This document shows, piece after piece, positions 7,738-14,669 of a stretch of DNA of 16,652 nucleotides (position 1 is the first letter of the stretch; each line of letters starts with the position of its first letter). The DNA comes from SZUA-430 sp044375275. Its GTDB lineage: Bacteria; Pseudomonadota; Alphaproteobacteria; Micropepsales; Micropepsaceae. The notes below the pieces were generated by a model. It worked only from the letters and a program-made list of their open reading frames with translations. It searched no databases and was not told the DNA's origin. The DNA lies in NCBI GenBank assembly GCA_044375275.1, contig JBILMZ010000059.1, forward strand, positions 1-16,652, written 5' to 3'. Both the position numbers and the translations under genes were made by a program.

Positions 7738-8802
7738 AATGTGGTGCGCTGCTGCGGCGGCGTAAACCCGTTCCGGCCGCTGAACCACCGCCGCCGTGAG
7801 ATTGGCGAGGAACTGGTCCGTGCAAGCCTGCCACGAGTACTCGAGCGCGTAGCTTCGGCACCGCGACGGCGATGCGTGCAGGGCCTGCTCAATGGCAGAC
7901 TTCAGGTTTTCGCTCATCGCGCCAACACCGGCCTCACGCCCCAGGACGTCCAGGGGCCCTTGCACGGGAAAGGCTGCCACGGGCACGCCGCACGCCAATG
8001 CTTCGAGCATCACAAGGCCGAACGTGTCCGTACGCGACGGGAAGACAAACACGTCACTTGCTGCGTAGTGAGCTGCGAGGTCGGCACCAAAGCGCGCGCC
8101 GGCGAAGCGAACGTCGGGAAAGCGCGCCTTGAGTTCCGCGAGCTGCGGGCCATCCCCGACAACGACCTTCGTACCCGGCAGCTCCAGGGACAGGAAGGCT
8201 TCCAGGTTCTTTTCGACGGCAACGCGGCCGACATAGAGGCTCACCGGGCGCGGCAGGTCAAAAAGCGACTTGGAGCCAGGCCTGAACAGGTTCGTGTCCA
8301 CGCCGCGCGACCACATGCACAGATTTGAAAAACCCTTCGCGCGCAACTCGGACTCAAGGCTGGCCGTGGACACCATGGTCCTTGATGCCGCCTGATGAAA
8401 CCAGCGCACGAGCCCGTAGGTCCACGAGGACGGAAGCGCCGTGCGCGCCTCGATGTATTCGGGAAATCGCGTGTGGAACGACGTTGTGAACGGCAGGCCA
8501 CGTTCGACACAGACCTGACGCGTGGCGAGACCAATGGGGCCCTCGGTGGCAATGTGGATTGCATCCGGCGCAAAGGTGCTGACCAGGCCAGCGATGCGTG
8601 CCTTCGCAAACAGCGCCAGCCGGACTTCCGGATAGGTCGGCAAGGGTACGGTGGTGAAGCCATCGGGTGTCACGTAGCGTACATCGTGGCCCCGTGCCGT
8701 CAGCTCCCTGCCCGTTGCCTTCAGGGTCCGGACAACACCGTTGACCTGGGGCTCCCAGGCATCCGTCGCAATCAGGATCCGCATGCTGTCTGGTATCACC
8801 AT
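7723..8802 (-). CDS. Glycosyltransferase family 4 (GT-B fold)
   Basis: A 359-residue retaining GT-B glycosyltransferase that probably transfers a sugar from a nucleotide-sugar to a lipid or envelope glycan at the inner membrane face. The N-terminal acceptor domain opens with RILIATDAWEPQVNGVVRTL, the GT4 pattern (glycine-rich loop NGV) also seen in MgtA/SqdX-like lipid glycosyltransferases. SFHTRFPEY follows at 108-116. The donor domain shows SRGVDTNLF, VGRVAVEKNLEAFL (R193, K198) and PSRTDTFGLVMLEALACGVPV, with E267 the E of the EX7E motif. It is second in an operon: the upstream phosphatase ends 12 bp before, with GGAG in that gap serving as ribosome-binding site for the ATG at 8802. ATG 8784 (MRILIA) is an alternative start. 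Acceptor and sugar are not determinable. Confidence 0.9.
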   Translation of the reverse strand: MVIPDSMRILIATDAWEPQVNGVVRTLKATGRELTARGHDVRYVTPDGFTTVPLPTYPEVRLALFAKARIAGLVSTFAPDAIHIATEGPIGLATRQVCVERGLPFTTSFHTRFPEYIEARTALPSSWTYGLVRWFHQAASRTMVSTASLESELRAKGFSNLCMWSRGVDTNLFRPGSKSLFDLPRPVSLYVGRVAVEKNLEAFLSLELPGTKVVVGDGPQLAELKARFPDVRFAGARFGADLAAHYAASDVFVFPSRTDTFGLVMLEALACGVPVAAFPVQGPLDVLGREAGVGAMSENLKSAIEQALHASPSRCRSYALEYSWQACTDQFLANLTAAVVQRPERVYAAAAAHHIRPAA

Positions 8803-8814
8803 TGCGCTTACTCC

Positions 8815-9735
8815 CTATTCTGCGGCCTGAAGGACCGCTGTCGTGTTCGGGACGGCGTGGACGATCTCCAGATCGGTCCAGTGGATGATCTCGAGCTTGC
8901 CGCTCTGGTCTTCTGCCAGGGCCGTGCAGCTTTCGACCCAGTCTCCGTCATTGCAGTAGAGGATCTTGCCGATCCGGCGCATCTCGGCCTTGTGGATGTG
9001 ACCACAGACGACACCGTCGACACCGCGGCGCTCGGCCTCCCGGGCGACGGCATCCTCGAAGCGGCTGATATACTCGACGGCGTTCTTCACCTGCATCTTG
9101 AGCCAGCGCGAGAGTGACCAATAGGGCATTCCGAGGTGTCGGCGAACCCGCGCCACGAGGTCATTGAGGCGCAGCGCCAGCGCGTAGGCGCGGTCACCCG
9201 CGATAGCAAGCCATCGTGCGTAGGTCACGACGCCATCGAAGTGATCCCCGTGCATCACGAGAAGCTTTCGGCCGTCAGCGGTTTCATGGACTGCTTCGTA
9301 GGCGACTTCGACGCCTGCCAGACAGAAGCCCACATAGTCGCGCAGCGCCTCGTCGTGGTTCCCGGGGACATAGATGACCCGGGTTCCGGCTGCCGCCTTG
9401 TGCAGGATCTCGTCGATCACCGCGCTGTGGCTCGGGTTCCAGTACCAGGCACGCGACAGGCGCCAGCCATCCACAATGTCGCCGACGAGATAGAGAAGAT
9501 CGCAGTCATTGTGCCGGAGGAAATCCAGCAGCAGGTCTGCCTTGCAGCCTCGTGTCCCCAGGTGAATGTCCGAGATCCAGATGCTGCGATGACGGCGTTT
9601 CTGACGGGGACGGACCATGACGGGCTCAGGGCGCGTGTTACTACGTCCCCGGATCAGCGGCAGAAGGAACCTGCTGCGCTCCGGCTTTTGTCCCTGTCCG
9701 GGATTTGCTGCCGCTCCCAAGTCAAACGTGACCAT
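8815..9735 (-). CDS. LpxH-like metallophosphatase (UDP-2,3-diacylglucosamine diphosphatase family)
   Basis: A 306-residue calcineurin-like phosphoesterase. All metal-binding motifs are present: SDIHLG (D56, H58), VGDIVDGW (D86), PGNHDE (N126, H127), MHGDHFD (H162, H165) and GHIHKAE (H246, H248). This motif wording is that of the LpxH-like branch, which hydrolyses UDP-diacylglucosamine to lipid X or acts on related diphosphates. The protein is longer than E. coli LpxH (about 240) and has a basic N-terminal extension of about 48 residues. Many alphaproteobacteria use LpxI for the lipid A step, so the real substrate may differ. The frame is open to 9870, but ATG 9735 has GGGGAG 7 nt upstream and I chose it. 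It is first in an operon with the glycosyltransferase, suggesting a joint role in a lipid glycosylation or turnover step. Confidence 0.88.
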   Translation of the reverse strand: MVTFDLGAAANPGQGQKPERSRFLLPLIRGRSNTRPEPVMVRPRQKRRHRSIWISDIHLGTRGCKADLLLDFLRHNDCDLLYLVGDIVDGWRLSRAWYWNPSHSAVIDEILHKAAAGTRVIYVPGNHDEALRDYVGFCLAGVEVAYEAVHETADGRKLLVMHGDHFDGVVTYARWLAIAGDRAYALALRLNDLVARVRRHLGMPYWSLSRWLKMQVKNAVEYISRFEDAVAREAERRGVDGVVCGHIHKAEMRRIGKILYCNDGDWVESCTALAEDQSGKLEIIHWTDLEIVHAVPNTTAVLQAAE

Positions 9736-10019
9736 GTCAATCTCCCCGAAGACGCAGATCGTAATGCGGTGACACCCGAATCGGGCACAATCCGGCACTA
9801 CCTGTGTGCTCCCTCGAAGTGACGGTTTGATGTCTGTTGAATGACCGATTTGTGCTGCAGCACAAGGCAAGGTTAATCACTTCCGGCGACGGCAGATGTG
9901 GGCGGCTTGCAGCGTTGATGTCGTCAAAAATTGTTGCCGATTAATGAAACCGAAAGTCGGTCCGTGGCATTCAGTTGCTTCACCGCATTCTCCCTCGACC
10001 GCAGCCCCGGAACCACCTG
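9736..10019. promoter_or_regulatory. Divergent intergenic region between phosphatase operon and alpha/beta hydrolase
   Basis: This 284-bp gap holds no supported gene. Structures seen are the odd palindrome CCCGA-A-TCGGG at 9775-9785, the perfect 16-bp palindrome at 9850-9865 (listed separately), and a weak sigma70-like pair TTGATG (9915-9920) with GATTAA (9939-9944), 18 bp apart, pointing towards the hydrolase gene. GGGGAG upstream of 9735 is the ribosome-binding site of the minus-strand operon. Confidence 0.45.
9850..9865. promoter_or_regulatory. Perfect 16-bp palindrome, candidate operator
   Basis: TTGTGCTGCAGCACAA reads identically on both strands with no spacer. It lies between divergent transcription units, about 115 bp upstream of the phosphatase start and 155 bp upstream of the hydrolase start. 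Length, symmetry and position fit a dimeric repressor or activator site. No adjacent regulator gene is present, so the protein that binds is unknown. Confidence 0.45.
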
Positions 10020-10757
10020 ATGTCCACTTTCGTACTCATCCATGGCGCGTGGCACGGTGCGTGGTGCTGGGAGCAGGTCCGTCTCGAACTCAGCCGACTG
10101 GGTCACCGCGTCATCGCACCGGACCTTCCGGGTCTGGGCCAGGATACAACGCCGCTCGAAGGGCTCACGCTTGCAGGCTGGGCGGAACACGTGGCCGACA
10201 TCATTGGCGGCTGTGACGAACCCGTTGTCCTCGTCGGACACAGCCGGGGTGGCGTCGTCATCAGCGAAGTGGCGGAGCGCATTCCTGATCGCATTTCAAG
10301 GCTGGTCTATCTGGCCGCCTTCCTCGTGCCCACGGGGAAGACCCTGACGGACATGCTGTTCCTCGACGCGGCGCGTGATGTTGCCCGGGACGCGATGGTG
10401 ATGCAGCCCGACGGTATCTCGTCCATCATTCCGGCGGAGCGCGTGGCGGAACTCTTCTACAACACGACGCCGCCGGAACTGCAGGCGCGTGCGGCGGAAA
10501 GGCTGCGTCCCGAGCCGATGATGAGCTTCATGACGCCGCTCAATCTCACCGTCAGCGGTTTCGGGAGCGTCAGCCGGGCCTATGTCGAGTGCCTCCAGGA
10601 CCGGGCGATCCCGATTGGCCTGCAGCGCGAGATGCAGCGCGCCCTGCCCTGCGCCCCTGTCATCACGCTCGACAGCGACCATTCCCCGTTCTACTCACAG
10701 CCAGCACAACTGGCTGCAGCCCTGCTGCAAACCTGCCTGGCTGCGCAGGCGGCCTGA
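10020..10757 (+). CDS. Alpha/beta hydrolase (esterase, EstC/methyl-ester hydrolase-like)
   Basis: A 245-residue single-domain alpha/beta hydrolase. The oxyanion-hole segment LIHGAWHGAWCWEQV (6-20), APDLPGLG, nucleophile elbow GHSRGG with S75, acid D194 (CLQDRAIP) and H221 (DSDHSPFYSQP) make a complete catalytic triad. The HGAWHGAWCW wording and the C-terminal DHSPFYSQP are typical of the EstC/hydroxynitrile-lyase-like group, which includes methyl-ester hydrolases. The substrate is probably a small ester but is not identifiable. The in-frame upstream ATG at 9975 would add 15 residues unlike the family; MSTFVLIHGAWHG is the usual start. The ribosome-binding site is weak (GGAA). No signal peptide; cytosolic. 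Confidence 0.92.
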   Translation: MSTFVLIHGAWHGAWCWEQVRLELSRLGHRVIAPDLPGLGQDTTPLEGLTLAGWAEHVADIIGGCDEPVVLVGHSRGGVVISEVAERIPDRISRLVYLAAFLVPTGKTLTDMLFLDAARDVARDAMVMQPDGISSIIPAERVAELFYNTTPPELQARAAERLRPEPMMSFMTPLNLTVSGFGSVSRAYVECLQDRAIPIGLQREMQRALPCAPVITLDSDHSPFYSQPAQLAAALLQTCLAAQAA

Positions 10758-10873
10758 GCGCGCACCCGTCGGCGGCTTCAGCACACAATTTCGGCAAGCC
10801 TGCACTGTTTGCCGGCTTTTCGGGGGCGGCCCCTTTGCTATAGAGGTTGCGCGCAGGAGAAGGCGGGGGGCGC

Positions 10874-11332
10874 ATGCTTATCAAGCAAGGTGACTTTGAA
10901 GATGTACGGGTCCAGTCCCTTTTGAGACTGCACGTGGAAGGCATGCACGCCGCCTCTCCGCCTGGCACCTGCTTCGTGCTGGACCTCAGCGGGCTGCAGA
11001 TCCCGGAGATCAGCTTTTTCACGGCATGGGGCGGAGACGACCTTCTCGGCATGGGCGCGATCAAGGACCTTGGCGACGGAACCGCCGAGATCAAGTCCAT
11101 GCGAACGGATCCCCGGCATCTGCACAAAGGTGTCGGCGCGTTCGTGCTGGCGCACCTGCTGGATGTAGCGCGTGCAGGCGGATACAGACGCGTGAGTCTC
11201 GAGACGGGCACGGGGCCCACTTTCAATGCTGCCATTGCGCTCTATCTTCGCTCCGGTTTCCGCAAGGGCGAGCGCTTTGGTGACTATGTCGAGACCCAGT
11301 TCAACCAGTTCTTCCACCTTGACCTTGCTTGA
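10874..11332 (+). CDS. GNAT family N-acetyltransferase
   Basis: A 152-residue acetyltransferase that transfers acetyl from acetyl-CoA to an amine of an unknown small molecule or protein. The core motif A is AEIKSMRTDPRHLHKGVGAF (71-90): a beta strand, then the pyrophosphate-binding loop HLHKGVG, with leucine in place of the first Q/R of the Q/RxxGxG consensus, a common variant. Motif B follows as AGGYRRVSLETGTGPTFNAAIALYLRSGF, where the aromatic/Leu-rich helix and SGF are typical. The chosen ATG follows GGAGAAGGCGGGGG (ribosome-binding site); an earlier start at 10847 adds only low-complexity residues. A TATAGA at 10839-10844 may be its -10 box, without a good -35. The gene is convergent, with 6 bp to spare, with the small minus-strand gene at 11339. 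Confidence 0.9.
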   Translation: MLIKQGDFEDVRVQSLLRLHVEGMHAASPPGTCFVLDLSGLQIPEISFFTAWGGDDLLGMGAIKDLGDGTAEIKSMRTDPRHLHKGVGAFVLAHLLDVARAGGYRRVSLETGTGPTFNAAIALYLRSGFRKGERFGDYVETQFNQFFHLDLA

Positions 11333-11338
11333 GCACCC

Positions 11339-11506
11339 TCATCCTGCCGGCGCGTTGGCCGTTGGCAGCGACTTGAACCGCAGGTCTTCCTGATAGTCCA
11401 GCGGGCGCCGCGCCTGCATGCGTGTAGCGATGAAGACGATCGACACAACCAGGATCGCGACGAGCATGGCTAAAACAATCGTCTGCATCCTGCTTCGTGA
11501 CATCAT
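11339..11506 (-). CDS. Small single-pass membrane protein (55 aa), hypothetical
   Basis: A 55-codon frame on the minus strand, from ATG at 11506 (or the adjacent ATG at 11503) to TGA at 11339-11341. It reads as a short basic N-terminus (MMSRSRMQT), a 19-residue hydrophobic helix (IVLAMLVAILVVSIVFIAT, about 10-28), then a soluble tail (RMQARRPLDYQEDLRFKSLP and TANAPAG). The organisation is that of a genuine inner-membrane peptide, and it fills a gap otherwise empty on the plus strand. Its stop is 6 bp from the GNAT stop and its start diverges from the DUF2237 gene 52 bp away, a tidy fit. The ribosome-binding site is poor (AAGGA about 14 nt upstream). I do not recognise the family. Function unknown; it could be an assembly or stress-related small membrane protein. 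Confidence 0.6.
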   Translation of the reverse strand: MMSRSRMQTIVLAMLVAILVVSIVFIATRMQARRPLDYQEDLRFKSLPTANAPAG

Positions 11507-11558
11507 CAGGGCCTGGCTGTATCCTTGCAGATGGTAGCGGGATTGCGGAGAAAGCCCA

Positions 11559-11966
11559 ATGGCGTATCAGGAACGCGGCGGTGGTGGTGGCGGACGTCCA
11601 CGGCAACGCAATGTGCTGGGCGGCCTGCTCGAGCCCTGCGGTTTCGAACCCGTCACCGGCTTCTTCCGGGACGGGTGTTGCAACACGGCGCCTCAGGACT
11701 TCGGGTCGCATACAGTCTGCGCCGTCATGACGGCGGAGTTCCTCGCGTTTTCGAAAGCGCGCGGCAATGACCTTTCAACCCCTGTCCCGCAATACGGTTT
11801 CGCCGGGCTCAAGCCGGGTGACCGCTGGTGCCTTTGCGCGCCGCGCTGGCAGGAGGCCTTTCTGGCCGGCGCAGCGCCACACATCGTGCTGCGGGCGACG
11901 CAGGCGGGGGCCCTCGACCATGCGGACCTTGCGGATCTCAAGCGGTTTGCCATCGATCCCGAATGA
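11559..11966 (+). CDS. DUF2237 family protein
   Basis: A 135-residue protein whose body from NVLGGLLEPCGFEPVTGFFR through DGCCNTAPQDFGSHTVCAVM, TAEFLAFSKARGNDLSTPVP, QYGFAGLKPGDRWCLCAPRW and QEAFLAGAAPHIVLRATQ is a clear match to DUF2237. That small conserved family has invariant cysteines (C27, C40, C41, C54 and the CLC pair) and no known activity; the cysteines and histidine suggest metal or redox chemistry, which is inference. The N-terminus carries an unusual run of six glycines after MAYQER, probably a flexible tail outside the domain. The ATG at 11559 has GGAG 8 nt upstream. It is divergent from the small membrane protein; fabI follows 140 bp later and probably has its own promoter. Confidence 0.9.
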   Translation: MAYQERGGGGGGRPRQRNVLGGLLEPCGFEPVTGFFRDGCCNTAPQDFGSHTVCAVMTAEFLAFSKARGNDLSTPVPQYGFAGLKPGDRWCLCAPRWQEAFLAGAAPHIVLRATQAGALDHADLADLKRFAIDPE

Positions 11967-12106
11967 CCGCTTGCCCCGGGATCGTTAACGACAATCGGGG
12001 TTCCCCACGGAAACCATGGCGGACCAGTTTGACCCGCGTGGGGAATTTGACTAGCGTTGCCACCGTTTCACAACTGCAAGAGACGCGTTCGCGCGACGGC
12101 TAAAAT
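11967..12106 (+). promoter_or_regulatory. fabI upstream region with nested inverted repeats
   Basis: The 140-bp gap before fabI is rich in symmetry: the 10-bp palindrome TCGTTAACGA (11982-11991), which sits inside CCCCG...CGGGG (11974-11978/11996-12000), and the perfect 9-bp inverted repeat TTCCCCACG (12001-12009) / CGTGGGGAA (12037-12045) with a 27-nt spacer. A TTGACT at 12047-12052 could be a -35 box; 17 bp later ACAACT is a poor -10. The first structure may terminate the DUF2237 transcript, and the second may be a control site for fabI. All assignments here are tentative. Confidence 0.35.
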
Positions 12107-12946
12107 ATGAGCCAATTCAATGGTTTAATGAAGGGTAAGCGGGGCCTGATCATGGGCGTCGCGAATGAGCGGTCGATTGCCTGGGGCATCGCCAAGGCGG
12201 TGCATGACCAAGGCGGGGAGCTTGCCTTCACCTATCAGGGCGATGCGCTGAAGAAGCGCGTGGTGCCGCTCGCCGACAGCGTGGGCTCGAAGCTGGTCCT
12301 TCCCTGCGACGTGACCGAGAAGGGTTCCATCGACAGCGTCTTCGACGAACTGAAGAAGACCTGGGGCTCGCTCGACTTCGTCGTGCACGCCATCGCCTAT
12401 GCGAACAAGGAAGAACTCAAGGGCCGTTACGTCGACACGAGCTTCGACAACTTCCAGCTCTCGATGAACATCTCCTGCTATTCGTTCACGGCCGTCGCAC
12501 AGCGCGCCGAGAAGATGATGCCGAATGGCGGCTCGCTCCTCACGCTGACCTATCTCGGCGCCGAAAAGGTCATGCCGCACTACAACGTCATGGGTGTTGC
12601 CAAGGCCGCGCTGGAAGCCAGCGTGCGCTACCTCGCCGAAGACCTCGGCAAGCAGGCGATCCGCGTCAACGCGATCTCGGCGGGTCCGCTCAAGACGCTG
12701 GCCGCGTCAGGCATTGGCGACTTCCGTTTCATCCTGAAGTGGAACGAGCTGAACGCACCGCTGCGCCGCAACGTGACCCTGGAAGAAGTCGGTAACTCCG
12801 GCCTCTATTTCCTGTCCGATCTTGGCCGTGCCGTCACTGGTGAAATCCACCACGTCGACTGCGGCTACCACATGATCGGGCTGGCGGCGGTCGACAAGGT
12901 TCATGAAAGCGCACAGCTGCTGACGACGCTCTCGCCGCACGAATGA
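12107..12946 (+). CDS. fabI: Enoyl-[acyl-carrier-protein] reductase (NADH), FabI
   Basis: A 279-residue short-chain dehydrogenase/reductase catalysing the last reductive step of each type II fatty-acid elongation cycle: trans-2-enoyl-ACP to acyl-ACP with NAD(P)H. The FabI-specific nucleotide motif GVANERSIAWGIA (17-29) is present, as are LPCDVTEKGSID, the FabI catalytic pair Y149 (LTYLG) and Y159 with K166 (YNVMGVAK), and NAISAGPLKTLAASGI (188-203). M162 and F206 correspond to E. coli Met159 and Phe203 of the triclosan site, while A97 stands where E. coli has Gly93. Length is normal. The start gives MSQFNGLMKGKRGL as in related FabIs; the ribosome-binding site is poor. The stop overlaps the next start by ATGA, so the phosphatase is probably translationally coupled. 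Confidence 0.97.
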   Translation: MSQFNGLMKGKRGLIMGVANERSIAWGIAKAVHDQGGELAFTYQGDALKKRVVPLADSVGSKLVLPCDVTEKGSIDSVFDELKKTWGSLDFVVHAIAYANKEELKGRYVDTSFDNFQLSMNISCYSFTAVAQRAEKMMPNGGSLLTLTYLGAEKVMPHYNVMGVAKAALEASVRYLAEDLGKQAIRVNAISAGPLKTLAASGIGDFRFILKWNELNAPLRRNVTLEEVGNSGLYFLSDLGRAVTGEIHHVDCGYHMIGLAAVDKVHESAQLLTTLSPHE

Positions 12947-13530
12947 CCCCCCACACGATCTATTTCGTGCGGCATGGTGAGACGCAGTGGAACATGGCGG
13001 GGCGCCTGCAGGGACGATCCGACAGTCCGCTGACGCCGCGCGGCCGGGAGCAGGCCGCCCGTAATGGCGAAGCGCTTTTGCAGGCCGTCCCCGACCTTCA
13101 TAACCTGCATTTCGTGGCGAGCCCGCTCGGGCGTACGCGAACGACGATGGAAATCCTGCGCGAAAGCATTGGTCTTGCGCCGCACGAATACGAAATGGAC
13201 GAGCGCCTGGCCGAGATGGGCTTTGGCGAGTGGGAAGGCCTGACCTGGCCGCATATCCGCATTCATCGCAGCGATGAGTGGACGACCCGCGAGCAGATGA
13301 AATGGACGCATGCGGCCAAGGGGGGCGAAAGCTTCCATGACGTCGCCCAGCGCCTGCGGGACTGGGTAGCCGGGATCGAGCGGGACATCGTCGTGGTCTC
13401 GCACGGGGCCGTGGGCCGCGTGCTGCGCGGGCTTTACCACCGCATGTCGGAGCTGGAAATTCCCGACCTTCCGAATATCCAGCAAGACTGCATTTACCGT
13501 TTCGCCAAAGGGTCGGAAGCGACGCTGTGA
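12943..13530 (+). CDS. Histidine phosphatase family protein (phosphoglycerate mutase-like)
   Basis: A 195-residue branch 1 histidine phosphatase. The phosphate pocket is complete: R10-H11-G12 in FVRHGETQWN with H11 as the phospho-acceptor, R64 in ASPLGRTRTT, the acidic segment DERLAEMGFGEWEG (E91 or nearby as proton donor), and H154 in VVSHGAVGRV. The compact length and wording match the broad-specificity phosphatases annotated as GpmB/CobC-like rather than true glycolytic mutases, so phosphatase activity on an unknown small phosphate ester is the likelier role. Its ATG overlaps the fabI stop by 4 bp and aroC begins 31 bp downstream, forming an operon that from memory is common in alphaproteobacteria, although a functional link with lipid or shikimate metabolism is unexplained. 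Confidence 0.93.
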   Translation: MTPHTIYFVRHGETQWNMAGRLQGRSDSPLTPRGREQAARNGEALLQAVPDLHNLHFVASPLGRTRTTMEILRESIGLAPHEYEMDERLAEMGFGEWEGLTWPHIRIHRSDEWTTREQMKWTHAAKGGESFHDVAQRLRDWVAGIERDIVVVSHGAVGRVLRGLYHRMSELEIPDLPNIQQDCIYRFAKGSEATL

Positions 13531-13561
13531 ATGTCCGGCCGTTCGCGCTAGAACTGGCACC

Positions 13562-14662
13562 ATGAGTCACAACACGTTTGGTCACCTTTTCCGTGTCACG
13601 ACCTGGGGCGAAAGCCACGGGCCAGCGCTTGGCTGCGTTGTCGATGGCACGCCGCCCGGCATCGCGCTCACCGAGGCTGATATCCAGCCCTGGATGGACA
13701 AGCGCCGACCGGGAACCTCGAAATTCGTCACCCAGCGCCAGGAGACCGATGTCGTGCGGATCCTCTCGGGCGTGTTCTCGGACGAGCACACATCTGGTCA
13801 GGTCACGACAGGCACGCCGATCGCGCTGCATATCGAGAATGTCGATGCGCGCTCGAAGGACTATTCCGACATCAAGGACAAGTTCCGGCCCGGCCACGCG
13901 GACTACGCCTATTTCATGAAGTACGGCGTGCGTGACTATCGCGGCGGCGGTCGGCAGTCGGCACGCGAGACGGCGGCGCGTGTTGCGGCCGGTGCTGTTG
14001 CACGCAAGGTGCTTGCGCATCTCGTGCCCGGTGGCGTTCGCATCCGTGGCGCGCTGGTCCAGATGGGGCCTCATCGCATTGACCGGGAGAACTGGGACTG
14101 GGATGTCGCAGAACAGAACCCCTTCTGGTGCCCGGATGCGAAGGCAGCCACTGCGTGGGAAAGCTATCTTGAAGGTGTTCGCAAGGCCGGTTCGTCCTGC
14201 GGCGCCATTATCGAAGTCGTCGCCGAGAATGTTCCGGCGGGCCTTGGTGCGCCGATCTATGGCAAGCTCGATACAGAGCTCGCGGCGGCCATGATGTCCA
14301 TCAACGCGGTCAAGGGCGTCGAAGTCGGTGACGGCTTCGCCTCAGCGGCGCTGTCGGGCGAGCAGAATGCCGACGAGATGCGCGTGCAGGATGGCCGCCC
14401 GCATTTCCAGTCCAATCACGCCGGTGGCGTGCTGGGCGGCATCTCCACGGGCCAGGACATCGTCGTGCGCTTTGCGGTGAAGCCCACCTCGTCCATCCTC
14501 ACGCCGCGCCAGACGATCACGCGCGACGGGCAAGACGCCGACATCCTCACCAAAGGTCGCCATGACCCGTGTGTCGGGATCCGGGCGGTACCCGTGGGTG
14601 AGGCGATGATGGCGTGTGTGCTTGCGGATCATTTGCTGCGGCACCGGGGACAGGTTGGGTGA
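13562..14662 (+). CDS. aroC: Chorismate synthase
   Basis: A 366-residue FMN-dependent enzyme converting 5-enolpyruvylshikimate-3-phosphate to chorismate, the last common step of aromatic amino acid, folate and ubiquinone precursor synthesis. All three family signatures are present: GESHGPALGCVVDGTP (16-31, with catalytic H19), the second signature starting YGVRDYRGGGRQSARETAAR (121-140), and near the C-terminus RHDPCVGIRAVPVGEAM. H112 in RPGHADYAY matches the second active-site histidine, and KRRPGTS is the substrate phosphate-binding segment. Length is typical for the bacterial short form. The frame is intact. The ribosome-binding site before ATG 13562 is weak. It is third gene of the fabI operon. 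Confidence 0.97.
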   Translation: MSHNTFGHLFRVTTWGESHGPALGCVVDGTPPGIALTEADIQPWMDKRRPGTSKFVTQRQETDVVRILSGVFSDEHTSGQVTTGTPIALHIENVDARSKDYSDIKDKFRPGHADYAYFMKYGVRDYRGGGRQSARETAARVAAGAVARKVLAHLVPGGVRIRGALVQMGPHRIDRENWDWDVAEQNPFWCPDAKAATAWESYLEGVRKAGSSCGAIIEVVAENVPAGLGAPIYGKLDTELAAAMMSINAVKGVEVGDGFASAALSGEQNADEMRVQDGRPHFQSNHAGGVLGGISTGQDIVVRFAVKPTSSILTPRQTITRDGQDADILTKGRHDPCVGIRAVPVGEAMMACVLADHLLRHRGQVG

Positions 14663-14669
14663 GAAGCCG

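Noticed and set aside
8395..9822. Long plus-strand frames across the glycosyltransferase and phosphatase genes
   Set aside because: Both minus-strand genes have complete catalytic motifs and a coupled ribosome-binding site; the plus frames are shadows.
12707..14074. A 455-codon open frame on the minus strand across the fabI end, the phosphatase and aroC
   Set aside because: It is antisense to three firmly identified genes, shows no recognisable domain and has the Arg/Ala/Gly-rich composition of GC-rich shadow frames.
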